Origin: Deltaproteobacteria bacterium
GTDB lineage: Bacteria > Desulfobacterota > GWC2-55-46
Assembly: GCA_020846435.1 (NCBI GenBank)
Contig: JADLDY010000031.1
Coordinates: 85,557 to 130,108 of the forward strand
Direction: 5' to 3'
DNA: 44,552 bases
Both the position numbers and the translations under genes were made by a program. The notes beneath the pieces were generated by a model. The model did not search any database, was not told where the DNA came from, and saw only the letters and a list, made by a program, of their open reading frames with translations. Below are positions 15,646-23,382 of this stretch, piece after piece. Each line of letters opens with the position of its first letter. Within the stretch, counting starts at the first letter, position 1.

Positions 15646-16197
15646 ATGAAATCATTTAAAAAGGCTCTGCTCGCGCTCGTTGCCGTGTTCGTCATTGGAT
15701 GCGCGCATCAAGGCGGCCCGGCGCGGCCGTTATCCGGGCCGTTCATCGAGGGCGTGCCGTTTTTCGCGCAGGACGAGTACATGTGCGGCCCGGCGGCGCT
15801 CGCGTCTGTCATCGGGTTTTACGGGGCGTCCGAAGGCATGGACGAGGTGGCCTCTGAAGTCTACGCCGAAAAGCTCAAGGGCACTCTCCCGATGGACCTC
15901 CTCATATACGCCAGGGAAAAGGGCTTTGACGCTAAGTACTTCAAGGGCGGCATGGAAAGCCTCAGGGAGAGCCTTGTCAGGGGCGAGCCGCTGATACTCT
16001 TTTTAAACCTCGGGTACGAGTCCTACCCTGTCGGCCACTATGTCGTGGCTGTCGGCATGGACGAAAAAGCCGGATTTGTCTATGCGCATTCAGGCATGAA
16101 AAAAGAAGAGCGTTTCACGATGAAGGAGCTTGAGAGGTCGTGGTCGAAAACAGGCTACTCGACACTTCTCGTGAAGCCGAAAGCGGGGCAAAAATGA
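15646..16197 (+). CDS. PA2778 family C39-like cysteine peptidase, lipoprotein
   Basis: 183 residues from ATG 15646 (GAGGT upstream; the in-frame TTG at 15643 is too close to the RBS). Lipobox VIGC around Cys20, so outer- or inner-membrane anchored. The papain-like bacteriocin-peptidase fold is shown by the nucleophile motif EYMCGPAALASVIGF and the His in PVGHYVVAVGMD, with an Asn/Asp-like FVYAHSG later. Members sit beside PA2779-type proteins; in Pseudomonas the peptidase carries a C-terminal TPR that here is a separate gene overlapping by four bases. Substrate unknown. Confidence 0.82.
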   Translation: MKSFKKALLALVAVFVIGCAHQGGPARPLSGPFIEGVPFFAQDEYMCGPAALASVIGFYGASEGMDEVASEVYAEKLKGTLPMDLLIYAREKGFDAKYFKGGMESLRESLVRGEPLILFLNLGYESYPVGHYVVAVGMDEKAGFVYAHSGMKKEERFTMKELERSWSKTGYSTLLVKPKAGQK

Positions 16198-16841
16198 GAT
16201 ACCTGTGGCTTGCTGTCATTGTCTTCGCCCTGCTTGGCGCGTCGTCCTGCGGGGTCGTCGAGGTGCGGGACCCGAATGTCCTGAGTTACAACGAGCACAT
16301 GAAGTTGGGCGCCATATACGAGTCAAAGGGCGAGTATGAGCTGGCCCTGCGCGAGTATGAAGGCGCGCTGGCCATCGATAAAAAAGAGCCCGGAGCGCGC
16401 TTTGCCATGGGCAATGTCCGCCTCAAGATGAAAGATTATTCCAGGGCAGAAGAAGAGTTCCTGAAATCGATAGACGAGAGCCCTTCGCCGGACGCCTACA
16501 ACAACCTGAGCTGGGTCTACATGGAGCAGGGCAGAGTTGAAGATGCCAGAAAATTCGCTGTCAAGGCCGTTGGCGCGGCGGAGCCTGAGAAGGGCTACAT
16601 ATATCTCGACACGCTCGGGGTTGCGCTGACGGCCGCTGGGGAGTACGAAGAGGCTGAGGAGAGTTTCATGAAGGCCGCAGACGGTGTGACAGGAAAGAAA
16701 AAGGAAGCCTATATAGCCATCTACGGCCACCTCATCGAACTCTACAAGAAGGAAGGCCAGACAGAGAAGGCATCTGTCGTGGAGGAGAAGTTGAAGCTCT
16801 TTGAGGCCGTGCCTGTAAATGGCCCGGGGCCTGTCCGTTGA
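16194..16841 (+). CDS. TPR-repeat lipoprotein
   Basis: 215 residues from the ATG at 16194, overlapping the peptidase stop (ATGA). Lipobox ASSC near residue 19. At least four tetratricopeptide repeats follow (for example LGAIYESKGEYELALREYEGAL, MGNVRLKMKDYSRAEEEF, NLSWVYMEQGRVEDA, LGVALTAAGEYEEAEESF). TPRs bind protein partners; given the coupling, the partner is likely the upstream peptidase. Its stop overlaps the TTG start of rlmB. Confidence 0.88.
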   Translation: MRYLWLAVIVFALLGASSCGVVEVRDPNVLSYNEHMKLGAIYESKGEYELALREYEGALAIDKKEPGARFAMGNVRLKMKDYSRAEEEFLKSIDESPSPDAYNNLSWVYMEQGRVEDARKFAVKAVGAAEPEKGYIYLDTLGVALTAAGEYEEAEESFMKAADGVTGKKKEAYIAIYGHLIELYKKEGQTEKASVVEEKLKLFEAVPVNGPGPVR

Positions 16842-17578
16842 GGACCATATACGGCATAAACCCGGTGACAGAGGCTATCCGCGCGGGCAAGAACATCGAC
16901 CATGTCATCGTCAGCGCCGCGAGGAACGACAAGACCGCCGCGGCGATAATGAAGGCCGCAACTGACGCGGACATCGAGGTGAGAAGGGCGCCTGAGGAAG
17001 AGCTCCGCCGCCTCACGAAAACGGACAAGCATCAGGGCGTGGCCGCGGTCCTCGCCGAAGAGTTCAGGTACAGCGCTTTTGAAGACCTCATTGCCGCGTG
17101 GAAGGAAAGCGGCGAGCAGGCCTTCTTTCTCATACTCGATTCAATTCAGGACCCGCAGAACCTCGGCTCTCTCGTGCGCACCGCCAACGCCGCCGGGGTA
17201 CACGGCGTCATCATCCCGAAGGACAGGGCAAGCGAGGTCACCTCGACCGTCGTGAAGACCTCGGCCGGGGCGACGGAAGTGACGCCTGTCGCCAGAGAGA
17301 CGAACCTCACCCGGGCGATAGAGAGGCTCAAGGAAGAGGGCGTCTGGGTCGCGGCGGTAGAGGGCGGGTCTTCTGAGACGGTCTACAGCGCGGACCTCGA
17401 CAGGGATATCGCCATCGTCATAGGGAGCGAGGGGCGCGGCATCAGGAGGCTCGTCAAAGAGAGCTGTGATTTTTGCGTCTCCATACCGATGTACGGCGAG
17501 ATAGGCTCTCTGAACGCGGCGCAGGCAGGCGCGGTCGCGCTCTTCGAGGCGAGACGCCAGAGGCTCAAGGCGAAGTAA
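16838..17578 (+). CDS. rlmB: 23S rRNA (guanosine-2'-O)-methyltransferase RlmB-like (SpoU family)
   Basis: 246 residues. The N-terminal substrate-binding domain opens with RTIYGINPVTEAIRAG; the SPOUT knot has motif 1 LDSIQDPQNLGSLVRTANAAGV (with the catalytic Asn and Arg), motif 2 IAIVIGSEGRGIRRLV, and motif 3 IPMYGEIGSLNAAQAGAVALFE. It methylates the ribose of a guanosine in 23S rRNA (G2251 in E. coli) using SAM. The TTG start at 16838 overlaps the preceding stop; the conserved start of the family coincides with it. Same transcript as the PA2778 module. Confidence 0.92.
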   Translation: MRTIYGINPVTEAIRAGKNIDHVIVSAARNDKTAAAIMKAATDADIEVRRAPEEELRRLTKTDKHQGVAAVLAEEFRYSAFEDLIAAWKESGEQAFFLILDSIQDPQNLGSLVRTANAAGVHGVIIPKDRASEVTSTVVKTSAGATEVTPVARETNLTRAIERLKEEGVWVAAVEGGSSETVYSADLDRDIAIVIGSEGRGIRRLVKESCDFCVSIPMYGEIGSLNAAQAGAVALFEARRQRLKAK

Positions 17579-17684
17579 GACGGCTGGGCCGTGCCGTCAT
17601 CCTGCCAGATGTCATCTTAATCGAAGCGAAGGATCTCGCCTGGACGAAAGCCCTGGCGCGCCGGGCCAGACGCGCTTCGATGGT
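17579..17684. repeat. intergenic inverted-repeat block
   Basis: Contains a 6-bp hairpin GACGGC/GCCGTC (17579-17598) without a T-run, then ATCGAAGCG (17620-17628) and its exact inverse CGCTTCGAT (17673-17681) around a 44-base GC-rich core. The phrase GTCATC..AATCGAAGCGAAGGATCTC resembles a dispersed intergenic repeat seen in many bacterial genomes. Lies between two convergent genes. Confidence 0.4.
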
Positions 17685-17960
17685 TTACTGGTCCTTCCAC
17701 CTCTTCAGAAGCTTCATCATGTTGCCGGCCATCTTCCTGGCCTCTTCGTCAGTCATTTTCTTTCCGAGCTTCATCGCGTTGGCGATGTTCGTGAGCATCT
17801 CTTCTTTCGTGATGTTCTCCGTGAACTGCCCCTTCCAGTAGCAGTGCCTGCAGTACGAGATGTTCATGACGGTCATGTTCGCCTCGCACCCGAAGTCGTC
17901 CTTTTTAGTGATAGCCATGCCGCAGCTGTGGCAGACAGGGCCCGGTAGTATGTCAGCCAT
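17685..17960 (-). CDS. zinc-ribbon domain protein
   Basis: 91 residues. The N-terminal half has C-x2-C (CHSCGM), a Cys in FGCEAN, and C-x2-C (YCRHCYWKG), fitting the putative zinc-ribbon family (Pfam zf-ribbon_2). The C-terminal half is a charged helix (ITKEEMLTNIANAMKLGKK, MTDEEARKMAGNMMKLL). Function unknown. RBS AAAGGAGAA upstream of the ATG at 17960. Downstream (52 bases) of the HIT gene on the same strand. Confidence 0.82.
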   Translation of the reverse strand: MADILPGPVCHSCGMAITKKDDFGCEANMTVMNISYCRHCYWKGQFTENITKEEMLTNIANAMKLGKKMTDEEARKMAGNMMKLLKRWKDQ

Positions 17961-18012
17961 TATTTTCTCCTTTATAAGAAATGCTGTTTTTTCTGCATTG
18001 CACTGAAAACTC

Positions 18013-18351
18013 TCAACCCATCCGGCCCGCGAGAGCGCGTCCGGCCATGAAGTGCATGTGCAGATGAAAGACGGTCTGGCCGCCCTCCGCGTTCGTGTTG
18101 ATCACCGTGCGAAAGCCACGTTCGCTCAGGCCCAGCTCTTTTGCGATTTCCCGCGCGGTCTGAAGGAGCTCGCCAAGGAGCTCCTTATCCTCGCAGTCCA
18201 TGATCGTCGCGTAGTGCTTCTTCGGGATTATGAGAAGGTGCGTCGGAGACTGCGGGCTGATGTCCTTTATTACCATGACACTGCCGCTCTCGCGCACTAT
18301 CGCCGCGGGTATCTTCTTTTCCGCTATCTTGCAGAAGATGCAGTCGATCAT
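18013..18351 (-). CDS. HIT family (HINT-type) nucleotide hydrolase
   Basis: 112 residues, typical HINT/PKCI length. The histidine triad [10 protein letters not shown] is near the C-terminus, and the N-terminal [13 protein letters not shown] and [13 protein letters not shown] are family landmarks. It hydrolyses purine nucleoside phosphoramidates; cellular role usually unclear. The start overlaps the hisIE stop by four bases, so translation is coupled to histidine biosynthesis gene hisIE. Confidence 0.93.
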   Translation of the reverse strand: MIDCIFCKIAEKKIPAAIVRESGSVMVIKDISPQSPTHLLIIPKKHYATIMDCEDKELLGELLQTAREIAKELGLSERGFRTVINTNAEGGQTVFHLHMHFMAGRALAGRMG

Positions 18352-19010
18352 TTTTTCCCTCTCGAGTTTTTCTCTTCTATCCCGGAAGTGCCGAACCTTC
18401 TGGCAAGCTCGGCAAAGACCTGGTCTATGGCAATGCCCTTGTGCGCAAGAAGAGCCATCGAATGGAACAGGAGGTCGCAGAACTCGTATAGGACCTGGTC
18501 GTTCTCCTTTATGCCTGCCGCCTCGACGAGCTCGCCCGTCTCCTCTTCTATCTTGGCCAGTATCCTGGGGAGCCCCTTTGCGTAAAGGGACGCCACATAA
18601 GAGCTCTTGGGGTCGGCGTTCTTCCTCTCTTCGAGTATCTGCGCGAGCATCGAAATCACGGCCGGGCCGGAAGGCTTCGCCGTGTCTTCACCGATAGACC
18701 TGTAAAAGCAGGTCCTCTCGCCTGTGTGGCAGGCCGGGCCTTTGGGCTCGACGATGAGGAGGAGAGTGTCGCCGTCGCAGTCGTACCTGATGGACTTCAC
18801 CTCCTGAAAGTTGCCGGAAGTCTCGCCCTTGAGCCACAGGGAGTTTCTTGACCTGCTGAAGTAATGGGCCTTCCCAGTTGAGATGGTCTTTTCAATGGAC
18901 TCGGCGTTCATCCACGCCATCATCAGGACTTCGCCTGTGGATGAGTCCTGGGCTATGGCAGGGACGAGTCCCTTGTCGTCGAATTTTATGGAGCTTATTT
19001 TGTTTGGCAT
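18348..19010 (-). CDS. hisIE: bifunctional phosphoribosyl-AMP cyclohydrolase / phosphoribosyl-ATP pyrophosphatase
   Basis: 220 residues with both domains. HisI (1-115): [40 protein letters not shown] and the zinc Cys of [11 protein letters not shown]. HisE (about 125-205): [46 protein letters not shown]. Catalyses steps 2 and 3 of histidine synthesis in the cytoplasm. No other his gene is in the window. A TATAAT (19043-19048) lies upstream with a TTGACA only 13 bases before it, too close for a standard promoter, so the exact promoter is unclear. Confidence 0.94.
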   Translation of the reverse strand: MPNKISSIKFDDKGLVPAIAQDSSTGEVLMMAWMNAESIEKTISTGKAHYFSRSRNSLWLKGETSGNFQEVKSIRYDCDGDTLLLIVEPKGPACHTGERTCFYRSIGEDTAKPSGPAVISMLAQILEERKNADPKSSYVASLYAKGLPRILAKIEEETGELVEAAGIKENDQVLYEFCDLLFHSMALLAHKGIAIDQVFAELARRFGTSGIEEKNSRGKK

Positions 19011-19105
19011 GATTGAAGACCGCGCTGTTTTTTTGGAAAGCTATTATACCTTGCACTCAGGTGTCAATGCCAGCGTTTTCACAGGTTTTCGCGCTCAAGG
19101 GCGCC

Positions 19106-19134
19106 TTGACTGCTTCAGGTTTGGCTGGTAGACT
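19106..19134 (+). promoter_or_regulatory. promoter of pdhA, placed for a leaderless mRNA
   Basis: TTGACT (19106-19111), 17 bases, TAGACT (19129-19134). The ATG at 19141 follows the -10 by six bases and has no RBS. Confidence 0.6.
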
Positions 19135-19140
19135 TGCGCT

Positions 19141-20202
19141 ATGCCAATGACGACGATAGAGACATCCGAGACGCGCTACCTTCAGGTAATAAACGAGAAA
19201 GGCGAAGAAGACCCCTCTGTCATGCCCGCCCTTTTTGAGGCTGACTTCAGGAGGTTCTTCGAGACGATAGTCCTTGCCCGGACTTTCAACCAGAGGGCGC
19301 TCTCTTTGCAGAGGGAGGGGCGCATAGGGACCTACGCTTCCATTTGGGGGCAGGAGGCTTCCCAGACAGGCTCGGCTCTCGCCCTCTCAGCCGAAGACTG
19401 GATATTCCCGTCGTTCAGGGAATCCGGCGTGCTCGTCGCGCGAGGCTATCCCATGTGGATGCTCTACCGCTACTGGGCAGGCGACGAGCGCGGCATGAGC
19501 GCGCCCGAGGGCATGAACATCTTTCCGATGAGCGTGCCGGTTGGCACGCAGATCCCTCACGCCACAGGAGCCGCGTGGGCAATGAAGTTGAAGGGCCACA
19601 AGAAGGTCGCTGCCGTCTACTTTGGCGACGGCGGGTCTTCAAAGGGCGACTTCCACGAGGGGCTCAACTTCGCCGGGGTCTTCAAGGCCCCGTGCGTATT
19701 CCTGTGCCAGAACAACCAGTGGGCCATCTCGGTTCCGAGGTCTTCGCAGACCGCGGCGAAGACGATAGCCCAGAAGGCGTTTGCCTACGGCTTCGAGGGC
19801 ATACAGGTCGACGGCAACGACGTCGTGGCTGTCTACAAGGCCGTAAAAGAGGCTTCTGACAAAGCCCGCTCAGGCGGCGGGCCGACCCTCATCGAGTGCT
19901 TTACCTACAGGCTCGACGACCATACGACGGCAGACGACGCATCGAGGTACAGGAGCGGGGCCGAGGTCGAGGAGTGGAAGGCGAAAGAGCCTCTCATACG
20001 GCTCAGGCTCTTCATGGAGAAAAAGGGCTGGTGGACGAAGGAGTATGAGGATGCCTTCATGAAGAAGGCGCAGGATACAGTCGACGCCGAGATAAAAAAG
20101 GCTGAAAGCTACGGCGCCCCTGACCCGGCCGACATGCTTAAATTTACATACAAGGAACTCTCTGCCCGCCAGGCAAAAGAGCTCAAGGAGCGTGGATGGT
20201 GA
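19141..20202 (+). CDS. pdhA: pyruvate dehydrogenase E1 component, alpha subunit
   Basis: 353 residues. The thiamine-diphosphate motif is complete: GDGGSSKGDFHEGLNFAGVF ending in QNNQWAIS. Other landmarks are EGRIGTYASIWGQEASQTG and RLDDHTTADDASRYR (phosphorylation-loop region). With E1beta it decarboxylates pyruvate (or a branched-chain 2-oxo acid) and reductively acetylates E2. The long N-terminus and P-V-G-T-Q-x-P-H-A-x-G motif favour pyruvate as substrate. No RBS; the promoter predicts a leaderless transcript. Overlaps the next gene by seven bases. Confidence 0.9.
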   Translation: MPMTTIETSETRYLQVINEKGEEDPSVMPALFEADFRRFFETIVLARTFNQRALSLQREGRIGTYASIWGQEASQTGSALALSAEDWIFPSFRESGVLVARGYPMWMLYRYWAGDERGMSAPEGMNIFPMSVPVGTQIPHATGAAWAMKLKGHKKVAAVYFGDGGSSKGDFHEGLNFAGVFKAPCVFLCQNNQWAISVPRSSQTAAKTIAQKAFAYGFEGIQVDGNDVVAVYKAVKEASDKARSGGGPTLIECFTYRLDDHTTADDASRYRSGAEVEEWKAKEPLIRLRLFMEKKGWWTKEYEDAFMKKAQDTVDAEIKKAESYGAPDPADMLKFTYKELSARQAKELKERGW

Positions 20203-21158
20203 AACTGAATATCGTCCAGGCCATAAACCAGGCGCTCGGCCAGGAGATGGAAAAAGACCCGGATGTCATCGTCATCGGCGAGGACGTAGCAAAGGACGGC
20301 GGCGTCTTCAGGGTAACGCAGGGTCTCCTCGAGAAGTTCGGGGCAGATAGGGTCATTGACACGCCCCTTGCGGAGCTTGGCATAATCGGCGCGGCAGTGG
20401 GCCTGGCCGCTTACGGCATGAAGCCGGTGGCCGAGATTCAGTTCATGGGCTTTACATACGCGGGATTAGAGCAGCTCTTCTCGCACGCCTCGCGAATAAG
20501 ATCGAGGTCAAGGGGCGCTTTCTCCTGCCCCATGGTCGTGCGCACGCCTTACGGCATAGGCATAAAGCCGCCGGAATTACATTCAGAGTCTCCAGAGGCG
20601 CTCTTTGCCCACATGCCCGGCCTCAAGGTCGTCATCCCCTCCAACCCCTACAACGCCAAGGGCCTTCTCATCTCGGCCATAAGGGACCCTGACCCTGTGC
20701 TCTTCATGGAGCCCTCGCGCCTTTACAGGTCGATAAAATCAGAGGTGCCGGAGGAGGCTTACTCGATCCCCCTTGGAAAGGCCGCGGTTTTTCAGGAAGG
20801 CTCGGAGATAACGGTCGTGGCGTGGGGCACGATGCTCCACAAGGCTGCCGAGGCGTCAGAGGGCTTTGACGCCGAGATAATAGATCTGCAGACGATAAGG
20901 CCTTTTGACGAGGAGGCTGTCGTCAACTCGGTCAAGAAGACCGGCAGGCTCGTCGTGGTGCACGAAGCGCCCGGAATGTGCGGCTTCGGGGCTGAGGTCG
21001 CGGCGTTAGTCGCTGACGAGGCCTTCGGCTATCTTAAGGCGCCTGTCGTGAGGGTGACGGCTCCTGACGCTGTCGTGCCGATGGCAAGGCTCGAGGACTA
21101 TTACATGCCGGAGATCGACATGATTAAGAAGGCTTTTGAGAGGGTCATGCAGTACTGA
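20196..21158 (+). CDS. pdhB: pyruvate dehydrogenase E1 component, beta subunit
   Basis: 320 residues, typical of the transketolase-like beta subunit: VIGEDVAKDGGVFRVTQGL, DTPLAELGIIGAAVGLAAYG, GLEQLFSHASRIRSRS (canonical family has NQ..K/R), PGLKVVIPSNPYNAKGLL and HEAPGMCGFGAEVAA. Forms the alpha2beta2 E1 with the upstream gene. RBS AAGGAG six bases before ATG 20196, lying in the overlapping pdhA end. A 124-base gap with a GC hairpin separates it from E2. Confidence 0.92.
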   Translation: MVKLNIVQAINQALGQEMEKDPDVIVIGEDVAKDGGVFRVTQGLLEKFGADRVIDTPLAELGIIGAAVGLAAYGMKPVAEIQFMGFTYAGLEQLFSHASRIRSRSRGAFSCPMVVRTPYGIGIKPPELHSESPEALFAHMPGLKVVIPSNPYNAKGLLISAIRDPDPVLFMEPSRLYRSIKSEVPEEAYSIPLGKAAVFQEGSEITVVAWGTMLHKAAEASEGFDAEIIDLQTIRPFDEEAVVNSVKKTGRLVVVHEAPGMCGFGAEVAALVADEAFGYLKAPVVRVTAPDAVVPMARLEDYYMPEIDMIKKAFERVMQY

Positions 21159-21282
21159 CCGCAGGCTGTCAAAAAGTCCATCTGTTTGTTGTCATCGCCG
21201 CGTTTCATTGCGGCGTAAAAGAAAAGTACGCCTTTGCCCGCCGTAGAGGAGTTCTCTCAAACCCGTTTTTCCGGAGGCATCA
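21159..21282 (+). other. intergenic spacer within the pdh operon, with hairpin
   Basis: Holds a hairpin CGCCGC/GCGGCG (21196-21215, 8-base loop) not followed by a T-run, so not a convincing terminator. It may be an RNA stability or processing element or a piece of a dispersed repeat. No ORF or promoter that I would support. The RBS CCGGAGG for E2 is at its end. Confidence 0.4.
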
Positions 21283-22512
21283 ATGGAATTTGATTTCAAA
21301 CTGCCCGATCTCGGCGAGGGCATAACCGAAGGCGAGCTCGTCAAGTGGCGCGTCAAGGAAGGCGAGGCCGTCGTGGAGCATCAGGTGGTCCTCGAGATAG
21401 AGACTGACAAGGCCATAGTCGAAGTGCCTTCCCCGAAGAGCGGAGTTGTCTCCCGGATAAGCGTGAAAGAGGGGCAGGTGGTCAACGTCGGGGCGACCCT
21501 CATGAAGATTGAGACAGGAGAGGCGGCGCCATCCCCTGAGAAGAAGGACGAAGAGAAAAAACAGAGGCCGCCTTCCCTGTCGATCGTAGGCACGCTTCCT
21601 GATAAAGAAGTGGCTATGGCTTCTCCAAAGGCAAGGGCTCTTGCCAGAGAGCTCGGAGTAGACCTCTCAACTGTCGCTGGCACCGGCCCGGGCTCCCTTG
21701 TGACCGAGAACGACGTCCGGGCTGCCTCCACAGGGCCACAGGCGAAAGTCGAGAAGGCGAAGGCGGATGAGCCGGGAGAGGCAAGGCCCCCTGGCCAGGA
21801 CAAGTACGGCGCTATCGAGGTCGTGCCGATACGGGGCGTGAGGCGCGCCATCGCCAAAAACCTCATGGCGAGCATCAGGAACACCGCCTCTGTAACCGGC
21901 ATGGACGACGCCGACGTCACGGAGCTGTGGAACCTCAGGAAAAAAGAGGCTGTCGTCGCGAAGGAGAAGAACATCCACCTCACTTTCCTCCCGTTTTTCA
22001 TGAAGGCCGCGCAGCACGCCCTTGCCATGCACCCGATGATAAACGCTTCCGTTGACGAATCAGCGGAGCAGATAGTCGTGAAAAAGTACTACAACATAGG
22101 CGTGGCCGTCGACACCCCTGAGGGGCTCATGGTATCGGTCGTGAAGAACGTCGAGAAAAAGACCATACTCGAGCTCGCTGTCGAGCTCCAGGAGCTTTCA
22201 GTAAAGGCGAAGGAAAGAAAGATTACTCTCGATGAGCTCAAGGGCTCGACCTTCACCATAACCAATTACGGCACATTCGGCGCTACCTACGCGACCCCCA
22301 TAATCAACAAGGGCGACATAGCTATACTCGGCACCGGCAGGATAGCGGACAGACCCTGGGTGGTCGACGGCAGGATAGCGGTAAGGAAGATCCTGCCCAT
22401 ATCCTTCACCTTTGATCACAGGATAATAGACGGGGCTGAGGCGTCGAGGTTCGTCAACAGGATAAAGGCCTTTCTCGAAGACCCGGGCAGGATATTCATA
22501 GAGAGCGCGTAG
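21283..22512 (+). CDS. pdhC: dihydrolipoamide acyltransferase (E2)
   Basis: 409 residues. Order: one lipoyl domain with the lipoylated Lys in IETDKAIVEVPSP, an Ala/Pro/Lys-rich linker, a peripheral-subunit-binding domain (ASPKARALARELGVDLSTVAGTG), a second linker, and the acyltransferase domain ending in the catalytic FTFDHRIIDGAEA with TFTITNYGTFG. It transfers the acyl group from E1 to CoA. No E3 (lipoamide dehydrogenase) gene follows; the genome must supply it elsewhere. Terminated at 22543. Confidence 0.92.
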   Translation: MEFDFKLPDLGEGITEGELVKWRVKEGEAVVEHQVVLEIETDKAIVEVPSPKSGVVSRISVKEGQVVNVGATLMKIETGEAAPSPEKKDEEKKQRPPSLSIVGTLPDKEVAMASPKARALARELGVDLSTVAGTGPGSLVTENDVRAASTGPQAKVEKAKADEPGEARPPGQDKYGAIEVVPIRGVRRAIAKNLMASIRNTASVTGMDDADVTELWNLRKKEAVVAKEKNIHLTFLPFFMKAAQHALAMHPMINASVDESAEQIVVKKYYNIGVAVDTPEGLMVSVVKNVEKKTILELAVELQELSVKAKERKITLDELKGSTFTITNYGTFGATYATPIINKGDIAILGTGRIADRPWVVDGRIAVRKILPISFTFDHRIIDGAEASRFVNRIKAFLEDPGRIFIESA

Positions 22513-22542
22513 ATGAGCCTGAGGCCGTGAACTTTCGGCTTG

Positions 22543-22583
22543 AAAACAAAGAGCCAGCTTTTGCAAGCGGGCTCTTTGTTTTC
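22543..22583. terminator. bidirectional terminator between E2 and SOD genes
   Basis: Perfect 13-bp stem AAAACAAAGAGCC / GGCTCTTTGTTTT around a 14-base loop; A/T-rich arms provide a U-run on both strands for the convergent genes. Confidence 0.85.
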
Positions 22584-22606
22584 TAATCAGTTTAGTTTAG
22601 GTCAGG

Positions 22607-23221
22607 TCAGCTCGCGGCTTCTTTCTGCACCTGCTCGAGGTTTACCTTGTCGAGCCTCTTCGAGCAGACGGCCCAGTTTATGTTCTTCATGAAGACTTCT
22701 ATGTACGGGGCCCTTTTTGCTCCGTAGTCCATGAAGTAGGCGTGCTCGTAGACGTCCATCACGAGAATAGGGAGCGCGTTTACCGGGACTTTATCGTTAT
22801 GCGAGTCGAGGCAGTAGTTGTGGAGCTTGCCGTCGTAGAGGCTCAAGGCCAGCATTACCCAGCCCCTTGCCGCCATGCCGCACGCCTTGAACTCATCAAA
22901 CCACTTTTCAAACGAGCCCCACTCTCCTGTGATGAGGTCTGAGAGCTTGCCTGTGGGTTTGCCGCCCTTGCCAGTTAGGTTCTCGAAGTAGTACTCGTGG
23001 AGCACGACGCCGTTGTAGGCGAATGACTCCTCTATCTTCACTGCTCTCCAGTCTGAGAAGGCCTGGTTCGCGGTGGCGAGGTCGGTTTTTTTCTGCCGCT
23101 CCTCTATCTCGTTGAGCTTGTTTACATAGCCGACGTAGAGCGTGTCCCTGTGGGCCGCGATCAACGCGTCCGAGAGACCCTCCGGCTTGAGGTCGAACTT
23201 CTTTGGCTGGTGCTGTGGCAT
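22607..23221 (-). CDS. Fe/Mn superoxide dismutase family protein
   Basis: 204 residues. Metal ligands are visible: His24 (AAHRDT), a second His in VVLHEYYFENL, and the Asp and His of VMDVYEHAYFMDYG. Two second-sphere features differ from E. coli SodA/SodB: the paired HH before the ..YV..LN helix is replaced (TLYVGYVNKLN), and the water-binding Gln position reads His (LDSHNDKVP), with Gly in the alternative Gln69 slot (YNGVVLH). His at this place characterises some non-enterobacterial and archaeal SOD lineages. It lacks a signal peptide, so cytoplasmic. RBS AAGGAGGAG; own promoter. Metal cannot be deduced. Confidence 0.88.
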   Translation of the reverse strand: MPQHQPKKFDLKPEGLSDALIAAHRDTLYVGYVNKLNEIEERQKKTDLATANQAFSDWRAVKIEESFAYNGVVLHEYYFENLTGKGGKPTGKLSDLITGEWGSFEKWFDEFKACGMAARGWVMLALSLYDGKLHNYCLDSHNDKVPVNALPILVMDVYEHAYFMDYGAKRAPYIEVFMKNINWAVCSKRLDKVNLEQVQKEAAS

Positions 23222-23303
23222 AAACTCCTCCTTTTCGCTGATAGGGCGTTATTGCGCGGTTATGCGATGTCAGAGCTCCGGGCGTACGCCCTGATACATG
23301 ACT

Positions 23304-23333
23304 TAATTAAACCAGTAAACCGGATTCTGTCAA
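23304..23333 (-). promoter_or_regulatory. promoter of the superoxide dismutase gene
   Basis: Minus strand TTGACA (23328-23333), 18 bases, TAATTA (23304-23309). About 75 bases of leader to the start at 23221. Confidence 0.5.
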
Positions 23334-23382
23334 GAACAGGGGGAGGGAGAAGGCGCTTTTAGGAGGCTCTTTGAATATGAAA

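Noticed and set aside
19043-19067. TTGACA and TATAAT as the hisIE promoter
   Set aside because: The 13-base spacing is too short for sigma-70; the two hexamers probably are not used together.
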